From positions 372,001 through 436,000 of the forward strand of contig NZ_BEWM01000002.1 of assembly GCF_002723935.1 (NCBI RefSeq): a DNA stretch of 64,000 bases, in the 5' to 3' direction. Source of the DNA: Gluconobacter cerinus. GTDB taxonomy: Bacteria > Pseudomonadota > Alphaproteobacteria > Acetobacterales > Acetobacteraceae. The notes under the pieces are model-generated. The model searched no databases. It worked only from the letters and a program-made list of their open reading frames with translations, and was not told the DNA's origin. Shown here piece by piece: positions 44,592 to 53,782 of the stretch (its first letter is position 1; each line of letters begins with the position of its first letter). The position numbers and the translations under genes were made by a program.

Positions 44592-45824
44592 ATGAAGAAA
44601 TCTCTGTCTGAACGTCTTGCGATTCTGTCCGATGCGGCAAAGTATGATGCGTCCTGCGCGTCCAGTGGATCGACGCGCCGGGACTCTGCCAAAACAGGAG
44701 GTCTGGGCTCCACGACCGGGAACGGCATCTGTCATGCCTATACGCCGGATGGGCGTTGTATTTCGCTGCTCAAGATCCTGCTGACCAATTTCTGCGTTTA
44801 TGACTGCGCCTATTGCATCAACCGCTCGTCCTCAAACGTTGAGCGGGCGAAGTTCACGCCTGATGAAGTGATCTGGCTGACGCTGGAGTTCTACCGTCGG
44901 AACTGCATTGAGGGGCTTTTCCTGTCTTCGGGGATTATCCGGTCATCCGATCATACGATGGAGCAGCTTGTGCAGGTCGCGCGGGACCTGCGGCTCAAGC
45001 ATGGTTTCCGCGGATATATCCATCTCAAGACGATCCCGGATGCGTCTCCCAAATTGCTGGAAGAAGCTGGGCTTTATGCGGATCGCTTATCGATCAACGT
45101 CGAAATGCCGACAGAAACGGGCCTGAAGGATTACGCGCCGGAGAAGGATGCCGGAAATATTCGCCGCGCGATGGGGGATATGCGTCTCAAGATTGATGCA
45201 GCTAAAGAGAAGACACATACAGGCAGGCGGGCAGGGCGCTTTTCACCGGGCGGCCAAAGCACACAAATGATCATCGGGGCAGATGCCGCGACGGATCAGG
45301 ATGTTCTGGCCAGTAGCTCAGGCCTTTACGGGTCTTACGGTCTGCGCCGCGTTTACTATTCAGCCTTCAGTCCCATTCCGGATGCTTCGGCGATCCTGCC
45401 TGTACGTAGCCCACCACTACAGCGGGAGCACCGGCTGTATCAGGCAGACTGGCTGTTCCGGTTCTATGGCTTTGATTTTGGCGAACTGACAGCATCACGG
45501 CCCAATGGAATGCTGGATCTGGAAATTGATCCCAAGCTGGCCTGGGCTCTGGATAACCGCGCGCAGTTTCCTGTGGACCTGAATCTGGCCTCCAAAGAAA
45601 TGCTGCTACGGGTTCCCGGGCTCGGGGTTCGGACCGTTGCCGCGTTGCTGTCTGCGCGAAAGCACACGACAATCCGTCTGGAAGATCTGGCGCGGCTAAA
45701 CGTCTCCATCAAAAAGGTGCGTCCGTTCGTCAAGGCATCCGGATGGAGCCCCGCGCGTCTGACGGATCGTCAGGATTTGCGCACTCTTTTTCTGCCGGCT
45801 CCACAGCAGATGCGGCTTCTGTAA
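44592..45824 (+). CDS. Radical SAM protein of the UDG-linked DNA modification/repair type
   Basis: A 410-residue radical-SAM protein. The iron-sulfur motif CVYDCAYC (CX3CX2C, about residue 73) follows GRCISLLKILLTNF, and the C-terminus has a helix-hairpin-helix (LLRVPGLGVRTVAALLSAR) for DNA binding. This pattern matches the family annotated as putative DNA modification/repair radical SAM protein, found next to a UDG-superfamily gene. The substrate is unknown. Its TAA abuts the GTG start of the UdgX gene, so the two are coupled. Confidence 0.88.
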   Translation: MKKSLSERLAILSDAAKYDASCASSGSTRRDSAKTGGLGSTTGNGICHAYTPDGRCISLLKILLTNFCVYDCAYCINRSSSNVERAKFTPDEVIWLTLEFYRRNCIEGLFLSSGIIRSSDHTMEQLVQVARDLRLKHGFRGYIHLKTIPDASPKLLEEAGLYADRLSINVEMPTETGLKDYAPEKDAGNIRRAMGDMRLKIDAAKEKTHTGRRAGRFSPGGQSTQMIIGADAATDQDVLASSSGLYGSYGLRRVYYSAFSPIPDASAILPVRSPPLQREHRLYQADWLFRFYGFDFGELTASRPNGMLDLEIDPKLAWALDNRAQFPVDLNLASKEMLLRVPGLGVRTVAALLSARKHTTIRLEDLARLNVSIKKVRPFVKASGWSPARLTDRQDLRTLFLPAPQQMRLL

Positions 45825-47267
45825 GTGCCGGTTACCGTCAGGCTCGCGGATACCAGCGCGTTTGAAGGCTGGCGCGAAAAGGCCAGAATGGCGCTTCAGC
45901 GTGACATTCCTCCAGACCAGATCCTCTGGCGCTATCCTGAGGCCGATCTGGATCTGTTTCACGCGGCTGAAAATCAGACGTTTGAGGGCGAAGTCGTGCG
46001 GGATGTTCGCCTCAAAGCGTCGAGCCTGCCCCTTTTGAAAGATGTTCTCTGCCACTCCAGCGCCGATCGGTTTGCATTGGCTTATCGGTTGCTCTGGCGT
46101 CTTCAGAGTGATCCGAACCTGTTGTCGGTGGTGACAGATCAGGATGTGGCGCAGGCGCGTCGCATGGTGCATCAGGTTCGCCGGGCGGCCCATAAAATGA
46201 CGGCTTTTGTGCGCTTCCGGGAGCAGGGAACGTCGGAGACGGGTCGGCGGCGTTTTCTTTCCTGGTTTGAGCCAGACCATCATGTGCTGGAAAAAGTCTC
46301 TTCTTTTTTCGCGGGCCGTTTCGCAGATATGGACTGGATGATCCTGACACCGCGCGGCTCTCTGCGATGGGATGGCAAGACGGTACATTGCTCTTTCGAG
46401 CCCTGTGAAAAGCAGGTGCTTGATGATGACGTGGATCAGCTCTGGCAGACCTATTACGCCTCGACTTTCAATCCTGCCCGTGTCCGGACGAAAGCGATGC
46501 GCAATGAAATGCCGCGGCGTTACTGGCATAACCTGCCAGAGGCTAACCTGATTCCCCATCTGGTGGCTCAGGCGGAAAAACGCGTGGCTGAAATGGCAGC
46601 GCAGGAGGCTCTTCCCGCGCCTAAATTTCATCAGGCTCTGCAGAATCGCCAGAAAGCCGCTCCGGCTGCAGTGCCAACAGCAGGCAGTTGGGCAGATCTG
46701 AAACAGCAAATTCGCACCTGTCAGGCCTGCTCGCTTCACTGCCATGCTACGCAGGCGGTCCTTGGGGAGGGGCCTGAGACGGCAAAAATTATGCTGGTCG
46801 GTGAGCAGCCGGGCGATCAGGAAGATCTGGCTGGGCGTCCTTTTGTCGGTCCCGCAGGCTCTCTTTTAAAGGAGTGTATGGCGGAGGCGGGCGTTGAACC
46901 CCCGGCCCTCTACATGACGAATGCTGTAAAGCATTTTAGGTTCACCACGCGTGGCAGACGGCGCATTCACCAGACGCCTGGCGCAGAGCATGTTCAGGCG
47001 TGTCAGCCCTGGCTGCGGCAGGAAATAGCCTTGGTTCGGCCACAGCTTGTCGTGACGCTTGGGGCGACAGCATTGCGCGCAGTTGCGGGGCCTTCGGCTC
47101 AATTGAAAGACTTTCGGGGGCTGATGCATGAGGACGCGCAAGGCGGACACCGTCATCTGAGCCTCGCGCATCCATCATGGATTCTGCGTCTGGGACCAAC
47201 CGAGCAGGCCGAGCAGGAACGTCAGCGCCTGATTGAAGGTCTGAGAAAGATGCAGACCGCCCTTTAA
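45825..47267 (+). CDS. DUF4130-UdgX fusion, uracil-DNA binding protein
   Basis: A 480-residue fusion. Residues 1-240 match the DUF4130 probable DNA-metabolism domain (for example FVRFREQGTSETGRRRFLSWF). Residues 290-480 are a UDG-superfamily domain of the UdgX type with LVGEQPGDQEDLAGRPFVGP, NAVKHFRF, the R-loop GRRRIH (histidine about residue 382) and AHPSWILRL. In mycobacterial UdgX that histidine forms a covalent bond with uracil-containing DNA. Four cysteines (CQACSLHC region and others) could bind an Fe-S cluster. The GTG start has no clear ribosome-binding site, so translation depends on the upstream gene. Confidence 0.88.
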   Translation: MPVTVRLADTSAFEGWREKARMALQRDIPPDQILWRYPEADLDLFHAAENQTFEGEVVRDVRLKASSLPLLKDVLCHSSADRFALAYRLLWRLQSDPNLLSVVTDQDVAQARRMVHQVRRAAHKMTAFVRFREQGTSETGRRRFLSWFEPDHHVLEKVSSFFAGRFADMDWMILTPRGSLRWDGKTVHCSFEPCEKQVLDDDVDQLWQTYYASTFNPARVRTKAMRNEMPRRYWHNLPEANLIPHLVAQAEKRVAEMAAQEALPAPKFHQALQNRQKAAPAAVPTAGSWADLKQQIRTCQACSLHCHATQAVLGEGPETAKIMLVGEQPGDQEDLAGRPFVGPAGSLLKECMAEAGVEPPALYMTNAVKHFRFTTRGRRRIHQTPGAEHVQACQPWLRQEIALVRPQLVVTLGATALRAVAGPSAQLKDFRGLMHEDAQGGHRHLSLAHPSWILRLGPTEQAEQERQRLIEGLRKMQTAL

Positions 47268-47421
47268 GGGTAACATTCTGCTCAGGCGTTGCGTGGAGAC
47301 CCTTTCAGGATAAGAAAATTTCGTCTCACGGATGAGCGCACGCAAGGAAAAATCTTCCCGGCCTGAAAGGAAACGCATCAGTTTTTTCCGGCTTGAAGAC
47401 GGCCATACAATATGTCATGGA

Positions 47422-47440
47422 TGACCGAACCGATCGGTCA
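47422..47440. promoter_or_regulatory. TetR-type operator upstream of emrA
   Basis: TGACCGAACCGATCGGTCA is a 7-bp inverted repeat (TGACCGA/TCGGTCA) with a 5-base centre. It lies 74 bases before the EmrA-like start and near a possible -10 (TACAAT, 47406-47411). It matches the site beside tetR at 17 of 19 positions. Confidence 0.85.
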
Positions 47441-47513
47441 ATCGGCCTTTTCATGAGGCCATTTCATTCAGCCGGTCACTTCGGACAGACCCGTTTAAAG
47501 CGAGAGAGACGAT

Positions 47514-48611
47514 ATGGCGCAGGGCGACCAAGCGCAGGCCGAACAGCAGTCCGGAGCGTCCGGAAAACCGCAGAAAAAGCGCAATCCCCTTGTACGGGTG
47601 CTCTTGATCTGTCTGGTTGTTCTGGTGCTGGTAGGGATTGGTTCATACCTCTTCCTGACCCGCAATAACATCGAGACGGACGACGCCTATACGGCCGGTC
47701 GCAAGATCGCCATTGCGCCGCACGTGAATGGGTATGTGACGCAGCTGCTGGTGAACGATAACCAGTATGTGCATCGCGGTGATCTTCTGCTGACCATTGA
47801 TGACCGCGACTACGCGGCATCCCTGCACAAGGCACAGGCGTCAATCCAGCAGGCACAGGCCAACATGCAGGCCTATCAGCTGATGGTTGAAGTGGCGCAC
47901 AAGAACTTCCCGGGTCAGCTCGTAACGGCTCAGGGCAGTCTTTCTGCCGCTCAGGCCCAGCTGACGAAGGCTGAAGCAGATTACAAGCGCCAGCGCAGTG
48001 TTTCACGTGCCGCAACGTCCCAGCAGGACATTGACTACGCTCGTGCAGCTCTTGAAGAAGCCAGAGCCCGTGTCATGCAGGCGCAGGGTCAGTTGACGCA
48101 GGCTGAGCCGGTGAAGGCCAATGTCGCGAATGCGGATGCCCGCGTCTCGCAGGAAGAAGCCAATCTGAAGTCTGCCCAGGCATCTCTGGAACAGGCTGAG
48201 CTCAACATGGAATGGACGCAGGTTCGCGCGCCTCATGATGGTTGGGTGTCCCAGCGTAGTGTCGAGCGTGGCAACTTCGTCCAGACCGGCCAGCAGATGT
48301 TCACGATCGTCCAGCCAGAAGTCTGGGTTGTGGCCAACTACAAGGAAACACAGCTGACCCACATGCGCCCGGGTCAGAAAGTGGACATCGAAGTTGACGC
48401 GTACCCACAGCTTAAGCTGCAGGGCCACGTGGATTCCATTCAGCTTGGCTCGGGTGAATCCTTCAGCACCTTCCCGCCAGAAAATGCGACAGGCAACTTC
48501 GTGAAAACGGTGCAGCGTATTCCGGTGAAGATCCTGATCGACAGCGGTCTTGATCCGCAGCTGCCACTCGCTCTTGGTCTTTCCGTCGTTCCTACGGTCT
48601 ATGTGAAATGA
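47514..48611 (+). CDS. emrA: EmrA-type membrane fusion protein
   Basis: A 365-residue HlyD-family periplasmic adaptor. One N-terminal membrane anchor (residues about 24-46), the lipoyl-like domain NGYVTQLLVNDNQYVHRGDLL, a long alanine/glutamine-rich coiled hairpin (about 90-215) and the beta-barrel part RAPHDGWVSQRSVERGNFV. It links the inner-membrane pump encoded next to the outer-membrane lipoprotein. The stop overlaps the EmrB start (ATGA). The operator upstream indicates control by the TetR protein of the same locus. Confidence 0.9.
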   Translation: MAQGDQAQAEQQSGASGKPQKKRNPLVRVLLICLVVLVLVGIGSYLFLTRNNIETDDAYTAGRKIAIAPHVNGYVTQLLVNDNQYVHRGDLLLTIDDRDYAASLHKAQASIQQAQANMQAYQLMVEVAHKNFPGQLVTAQGSLSAAQAQLTKAEADYKRQRSVSRAATSQQDIDYARAALEEARARVMQAQGQLTQAEPVKANVANADARVSQEEANLKSAQASLEQAELNMEWTQVRAPHDGWVSQRSVERGNFVQTGQQMFTIVQPEVWVVANYKETQLTHMRPGQKVDIEVDAYPQLKLQGHVDSIQLGSGESFSTFPPENATGNFVKTVQRIPVKILIDSGLDPQLPLALGLSVVPTVYVK

Positions 48612-50182
48612 GCGATACTGCCGGGCATCAGGACTGGAAACCCAGTCATAATCCGTGGGTTGTGGCCATTACGGTCACGCTGGCGGCCTTCATGGAGGTG
48701 CTGGACACCACCATCGTCAACGTGGCGCTACCGCATATCGCGGGATCGCTCGGCAGTTCCTATGACGATGCCACCTGGGCGCTGACGTCCTATCTGGTGG
48801 CAAACGGTATCGTTCTGACGATTTCCGGCTGGCTTTCACGCCTGTTCGGGCGCAAGCGCTACTTCCTCATCTGTATTGCGATGTTCACCGTCTCGTCCTT
48901 CCTGTGCGGTCTGGCGACATCTCTGCCCATGCTGGTGGTCTTCCGACTGATGCAGGGCTTCTTCGGTGGTGGCCTGCAACCCAGTCAGCAGTCCATCATC
49001 CTTGATACCTTCCCGCCCGAAAAACGTGGTGCAGCCTTTGGCATGACCGCGATTGCGACCATCGTTGGCCCGGTTCTCGGTCCGATGCTGGGTGGCTATC
49101 TGACGGACAACTTCTCCTGGCGCTGGATTTTCTTCGTCAACGTTCCCTTTGGTATCCTGACGGTCATGGCCGTAACGGCTTTCGTTGAGGATCCGCCATG
49201 GGAGCGGAAGAAGCGTGAAAAGGTGGATGTGATCGGTATCAGTCTCATTACGCTGGGGCTGGGCTGTCTTGAGGTCATGGTCGACCGTGGCGAAGATGAT
49301 GACTGGTTCGGCTCGAACTTCATCATCACCATGGCTGTTCTGGGCGTGATCGGTGTGCTCGGTGCCATCGTCTGGCTCTGCTATGCCAAGGACCCGCTGG
49401 TGAAGCTGACGGTTTTGAAGGACCGCAACTTCGCAACCGGCATGTTCCTGATCTCCATGGTGGGGGCGACCCTCTACTCGTCCGCCATCATCGTTCCGCA
49501 GTTTGCACAGCAGGTTCTGGGTTATACGGCAACGACGTCCGGCCTTCTTCTGGCACCAGGTGGTGTTGCCATCATCATTCTCATCCCGTTCGTCGGGCGT
49601 CTGATGAAGGTCATCCAGTTGCGGTATCTGATCGCATTTGGCTTCTTCTTCATGGGCATGGCGATGTTCCAGGCCGCCAACCTGTATGCCGGAATCGATT
49701 TCAAGCATCTGGTCTTCTACCGAATCACCCAGACTGCTTCGCTCGCATTCCTCTTTGTGCCGATTTCCACGATTGCGTATTCAACGCTGCCACGTGAGCT
49801 GAACTCTGACGCGTCAGCCCTGTTCAGTATGGCGCGAAACTATGTGGGCTCGATGGCCATTTCCCTGGCCACGGCAGCCATCATTGAAACGCGCCAACGG
49901 CACCAGAACTACGTGACGGATAACATGACGCCGGGGCGGCAGGAGTTCACGAACTATATCAATCATGCGCAGACCGTTGGTGAAGCGCATGGCCTGACGC
50001 CTGCGGCCGCGCATACGTTTGCGATCCATCGTCTGTTCATGGACTTCACGTCCCAGATCTCGATGCTGGCCTACAACGAGGTGTTTCGCTGGATCGGCGT
50101 CATCGCGATGTTTGTTGTGCCGCTCTGCTTCCTGCTGTCACCGAACAGCACGAAGAAGACGAAGCCGGCGGGAGGTCACTGA
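48608..50182 (+). CDS. emrB: EmrB-type drug:H+ antiporter (DHA2 MFS)
   Basis: A 524-residue transporter with about 14 membrane segments. The family motifs LDTTIVNVALPHIAG in TM1 and WLSRLFGRKRYFL in loop 2-3, plus FGMTAIATIVGPVLGPMLGG for the antiporter motif in TM5, are clear. It exports hydrophobic compounds using the proton gradient, through the EmrA adaptor. Its 3' end overlaps the convergent tetR gene by seven bases. Confidence 0.92.
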   Translation: MSDTAGHQDWKPSHNPWVVAITVTLAAFMEVLDTTIVNVALPHIAGSLGSSYDDATWALTSYLVANGIVLTISGWLSRLFGRKRYFLICIAMFTVSSFLCGLATSLPMLVVFRLMQGFFGGGLQPSQQSIILDTFPPEKRGAAFGMTAIATIVGPVLGPMLGGYLTDNFSWRWIFFVNVPFGILTVMAVTAFVEDPPWERKKREKVDVIGISLITLGLGCLEVMVDRGEDDDWFGSNFIITMAVLGVIGVLGAIVWLCYAKDPLVKLTVLKDRNFATGMFLISMVGATLYSSAIIVPQFAQQVLGYTATTSGLLLAPGGVAIIILIPFVGRLMKVIQLRYLIAFGFFFMGMAMFQAANLYAGIDFKHLVFYRITQTASLAFLFVPISTIAYSTLPRELNSDASALFSMARNYVGSMAISLATAAIIETRQRHQNYVTDNMTPGRQEFTNYINHAQTVGEAHGLTPAAAHTFAIHRLFMDFTSQISMLAYNEVFRWIGVIAMFVVPLCFLLSPNSTKKTKPAGGH

Positions 50183-50844
50183 TGATGCGGGCCGTAGATC
50201 TTCATGAAGGAATCTGCCGTGATGTTGGCCAGTCGGCTGATGGCTTCCGGGCTGTCATCGACGGGCAGCATGAGCCGGCGGCGATGCACGATACGCGCCT
50301 GACACAGGATCATAAGCTGTTCGGCAGCGAAATCCGGGTCTTCGATCTGGAGCTCGCCCGCATCCCGGCGGCGACGCAGCCAGTCGGAGAGGTTGTTCAG
50401 GGTGCGCCCAAAACCGTAGCGCCAGAAGGCGTCAGCAAGGTTCGGGAATTTTCCCGCTTCGCCAACGATGATGCGATACAGGTCCATGGACGTCGAGTGG
50501 AGCATCATTTTGATGGCAGTTTCCGTCAGGCGGCGCAGACTCGTATGAACGTCCGGCCCATCCTCTCGGGAAATGGCCTCAATAGCCGCCAGTTTGGTTT
50601 TGCTGCGCTCTTCGAAGAACGCGGAGAAGAGCGACGCCTTACCATCGAAATGATTGTAAAGCGTGCCCTTCGAAACACCGGCCTCCCGCGCAATCTGCGA
50701 CATGGACGCGCCTTCATAACCGCTTGCGAGAAAGACCTTTTCCGCTCCTTGCAGAATCTGCTCGCGCTTGGCGCGCATCTGGCACAGAGATGCGCTGGCC
50801 TCGTCAGGCATACTCTCGGGGCGGTCAGTCGGCGTGCTGGTCAT
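50176..50844 (-). CDS. TetR-family repressor of the efflux locus
   Basis: A TetR regulator of about 222 residues. The HTH is in ILQGAEKVFLASGYEGASM followed by SQIAREAGVSKGTLYNHF; the variable C-terminus binds ligand. A longer frame to 50910 would translate the operator itself (MTDQFGQHV), so the start at 50844 (or 50811) is preferred. It lies between the pump genes and the outer-membrane gene on the opposite strand and should repress both units and itself until an inducing drug binds. Confidence 0.9.
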   Translation of the reverse strand: MTSTPTDRPESMPDEASASLCQMRAKREQILQGAEKVFLASGYEGASMSQIAREAGVSKGTLYNHFDGKASLFSAFFEERSKTKLAAIEAISREDGPDVHTSLRRLTETAIKMMLHSTSMDLYRIIVGEAGKFPNLADAFWRYGFGRTLNNLSDWLRRRRDAGELQIEDPDFAAEQLMILCQARIVHRRRLMLPVDDSPEAISRLANITADSFMKIYGPHHQ

Positions 50845-50890
50845 GAGTGGGCAAGGTCCTTTTCCGGAAAAAATACCATCTCCAACATGC

Positions 50891-50909
50891 TGACCGAACT
50901 GGTCGGTCA
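50891..50909. promoter_or_regulatory. TetR operator between tetR and the outer-membrane efflux gene
   Basis: TGACCGAACTGGTCGGTCA, an inverted repeat with the same arms as the emrA site. It is 34 bases before the outer-membrane gene start and 47 bases before the tetR start. Confidence 0.88.
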
Positions 50910-50942
50910 CCGCAAGATCATTTCCGTTTCAGGAGTTTCTTT

Positions 50943-52520
50943 GTGAGCGCAGCCTTTCTATCCCGCGCGCTGCTGTCTGGCTGCGCCCTTGTTGCTCTTT
51001 CCGCCTGCCTGCGGGTCGGACCGGAATATCATGAGCCCCATCCCTGGTCTCCGGCACACTATGCCGATCACATGGTAGGTGCCCCTGACAGTGTGACGAG
51101 CGAAGCGGAAGCTGCCAGCAAATGGTGGACAGTCTTCAAGGATCCGGAGCTGGTTTCCCTGGAAGACCGTCTGGTTCAGCAGAACCTGTCCTTCCGTCTG
51201 GCAACGGCCAATCTGGCACAGAGCCGTGCGCAGCTCATGATGGCGGGGGCCGAGCGCTTTCCCGGATTGAGTGCTTCTGGCTCCTACACACGGAGTCAGT
51301 TCAGCACGAAGCAGATGCAGGAAATCATCAATCGTGTGGGCGGCAATATTGCCAAGTCCGACAACGGGCTTTTGGGAGATCAGGGCAGTAGCATTCTCAG
51401 TGGTGCAGCCAGTGGGGCCACGATCCCTCTGCTGAACCAGTGGAAGACATCCATTGATGCCAGCTACGAAATCGATCTCTGGGGCCGCGTGGCTCACCAG
51501 TACGATGCTGCCAAAGCGGACCTTCAGGCCACGGACGAAGAGCGCCGCTCGGTCCTGATTGCCCAGCAGGCCGATATGGCGCGTGGATACATGACGCTCC
51601 GCGGGGACCAGAAGCGCCTGAAGGTCCTTCAGGACAATCTCGGAACGCTGAAGCAGATCGTAGATATTTCCCAGAGCCGCTATCGCAGCGGTCTGGTCAC
51701 GGAAGTGGATGTCGATTCCGCGCAGGCGCGCCAACATGACACTGAAGCACAGGCTGCTCAGCTTCAGCAGGGTGTGGCGCAGGAAGAAAATGCACTCGCG
51801 CTGCTCCTCGGTGCGCCTCCGGGTAGCCTGAATGCCGAACTGAACAAAGATGCAGGCATCCCTGTGGTGCCGCCGGTCGTTCCTGTCGGGTTGCCATCTG
51901 AACTGGCGCATCGCCGTCCGGATATCCGGGAAGCTGAAGCCAAACTGCGTGCCTCTGTGGCAGAAGTGGGTGAAGCCACGGCCGATTTCTATCCGAAGAT
52001 TACCATCAATGCAGACTTCGGATTCCAGACCCTGTCATTCCGTGATCTCGGATTCTGGAATGCGCGGGCATGGAACGTTGGCCCGTCCATTTCCTTGCCG
52101 ATTTTTCAGGGGGGACGTTTGCGCGGCCAGCTTGAGCTGAAGAAATATGCTCAGAAAGCTGCGGCAATTTCCTATCAGCAGACGGTCATTCAGGCGTGGC
52201 ATGATGTTGATAACGCGCTGATCGCTTACCGGGATGAGCAGCTCCGTCATCAGGGGCTTGAGCGGGCTGTGAACGACAACCGCAAGGCGCTCCAGTTGGC
52301 CCAGAGCCAGTATCGCAGTGGCCTGACGAACTACCTGAACGTGCTGAACGCGCAGGGTCAGCTGCAATCCGCTGAAATGAGTCTTGCTGACAGTGATGCG
52401 ACTGTCGCGACTAATCTGGCGCGTCTCTACAATGCGCTTGGCGGAGGCTGGGAAGAGGTTGTCCCCGCAGCGCAGGATGTGACCAAGACGAAGCTTGCCT
52501 CGGCAACGCCGGGTCCCTGA
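50943..52520 (+). CDS. Outer-membrane efflux lipoprotein (NodT/OprM family)
   Basis: A 525-residue TolC-like channel protein. The lipobox LVALSAC puts a lipidated cysteine at residue 22. Two repeated OEP halves follow (LATANLAQSRAQLMMAGAE and QYRSGLTNYLNVLNAQGQL), with SYEIDLWGRVAHQYDAAK and RPDIREAEAKLRASVAEVG as family blocks. GTG 50943 has an ideal AGGAG seven bases upstream. It should complete the EmrAB pump to the cell exterior. Its stop is inside a hairpin. Confidence 0.92.
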   Translation: MSAAFLSRALLSGCALVALSACLRVGPEYHEPHPWSPAHYADHMVGAPDSVTSEAEAASKWWTVFKDPELVSLEDRLVQQNLSFRLATANLAQSRAQLMMAGAERFPGLSASGSYTRSQFSTKQMQEIINRVGGNIAKSDNGLLGDQGSSILSGAASGATIPLLNQWKTSIDASYEIDLWGRVAHQYDAAKADLQATDEERRSVLIAQQADMARGYMTLRGDQKRLKVLQDNLGTLKQIVDISQSRYRSGLVTEVDVDSAQARQHDTEAQAAQLQQGVAQEENALALLLGAPPGSLNAELNKDAGIPVVPPVVPVGLPSELAHRRPDIREAEAKLRASVAEVGEATADFYPKITINADFGFQTLSFRDLGFWNARAWNVGPSISLPIFQGGRLRGQLELKKYAQKAAAISYQQTVIQAWHDVDNALIAYRDEQLRHQGLERAVNDNRKALQLAQSQYRSGLTNYLNVLNAQGQLQSAEMSLADSDATVATNLARLYNALGGGWEEVVPAAQDVTKTKLASATPGP

Positions 52521-52560
52521 GACCCGGCGCTATCGCTGGGAGCTGTTTCAGCTCCGAGCG
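52507..52560. terminator. Two hairpins between convergent efflux and aldolase genes
   Basis: GCCGGGTC/GACCCGGC (52508-52528, covering the TGA of the outer-membrane gene) and GGAGCTG/CAGCTCC extended by CGCT/AGCG (52535-52560, covering the aldolase stop). No U-run follows, so they probably act as transcript end stabilisers. Confidence 0.5.
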
Positions 52561-53621
52561 ATGGACTGACCTTTGGAGCCGAGGATTTCAAAAGCCTCGC
52601 TCATCCGCTCCACGATAGACTTCTCACCCGCACGCAGCCATTTGCGAGGGTCGTAGAAGGACTTCATGGGTTTGTCTGTGGCGGGATCAATCTGGTGCTG
52701 GAAAGCGACCGGATGCGTGCTCACATACGAGCCCACGCCATGAGCAAATGCGAACTGGATGTCTGTATCCAGGTTCATCTTGAAGGTCCCGTAGGACACG
52801 GCATCCCGGATTTCTTCCAGGCTTGACCCTGATCCACCATGGAAGACCAGCGGGAGGGGCTTCGGCCCGCTTCCTGTGGCTTTCTGTACGGCGTCCTGAG
52901 AATTTTTCAGGATTTCTGGTCGAAGCTTGACGTTACCTGGCTTGTAGACGCCATGAACGTTGCCGAAAGACGCGGCGATGGAGACCATGCCAATAGGCGA
53001 GAGCAGTTCCCAGGCTCTCAGCACGTCTTCCGGCTGGGTATAGAGATGCGCATTGTCCGCACCTTCTTCCAGATCATGGCCGACGCCATCTTCTTCACCG
53101 CCCGTAACGCCAAGCTCGATTTCCAGACCCATGCCCAGCGGGGCGAGGCGCGTCAGAAGTTTCTCGGAAAGGGCCAGGTTGTCATCCAGTGTTTCGGCCG
53201 AGAGGTCGAGCATGTGGGATGAAAAAAGCGGGCGGCCTGTGTTTTTGAACTCTGCTTCACTTAGGGAAATCAGGTCTTCCAGCCAGGGAATCAGCTTGCG
53301 ATCAGCATGATCCGTGTGAAGGATGACGGCGATTCCATACTCTTTGGCCAGCAGATGGACGTGATGAGCCATCGATGCTGCGCCAAGAACGCGGGCGCGA
53401 TGGGCATCCGGAAGACCCTCGCCTGCGAAGAAGCGCGCGCCACCGTTTGAAACCTGGATGATCACGTCCGAGCCGTTGGCTGCGGCCGCTTCCAGGACGG
53501 CGTTGACGCTGTTCGTACCAACGACATTGATGGCTGGAAGGGCGTATCCGCCGTCCCTGCACGCCTGAAGAAGAGTTTGGTAGTCGGCGCCCGTTACGAC
53601 GCCGGGAGAAACGCTTGTCAT
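52548..53621 (-). CDS. Class II fructose-bisphosphate aldolase
   Basis: A 357-residue zinc aldolase, E. coli FbaA-like subclass. The zinc histidine motif HTDHADRKLIPWLE, the LFSSHMLDLS acidic segment, the ELGVTGGEEDGVG loop and HGGSGSSLEEI are present. It interconverts fructose-1,6-bisphosphate with triose phosphates, used mainly for gluconeogenesis and pentose-cycle recycling in acetic acid bacteria whose phosphofructokinase is often missing. GGAG precedes the ATG. The gene appears monocistronic. Confidence 0.94.
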   Translation of the reverse strand: MTSVSPGVVTGADYQTLLQACRDGGYALPAINVVGTNSVNAVLEAAAANGSDVIIQVSNGGARFFAGEGLPDAHRARVLGAASMAHHVHLLAKEYGIAVILHTDHADRKLIPWLEDLISLSEAEFKNTGRPLFSSHMLDLSAETLDDNLALSEKLLTRLAPLGMGLEIELGVTGGEEDGVGHDLEEGADNAHLYTQPEDVLRAWELLSPIGMVSIAASFGNVHGVYKPGNVKLRPEILKNSQDAVQKATGSGPKPLPLVFHGGSGSSLEEIRDAVSYGTFKMNLDTDIQFAFAHGVGSYVSTHPVAFQHQIDPATDKPMKSFYDPRKWLRAGEKSIVERMSEAFEILGSKGQSIARS

Positions 53622-53782
53622 GGGAGACTCCGGTCGAGTGCAGGAACCGAGATAGGCTGTTCCTGCGTTTCGTGTATTGTAAGCCAGAAAATGTTTTCCG
53701 TCATGAGCGCTAAAGATAAGGGAACAGTTTCAGCCCAGATTTGTTGCTTGTGGTATCTGCCCTGCTGCGATTATGGAAAAGT

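Noticed and set aside
50847-50942. N-terminal extension of the outer-membrane efflux protein
   Set aside because: The extension crosses the operator and the real lipoprotein signal starts at GTG 50943 with an ideal ribosome-binding site.
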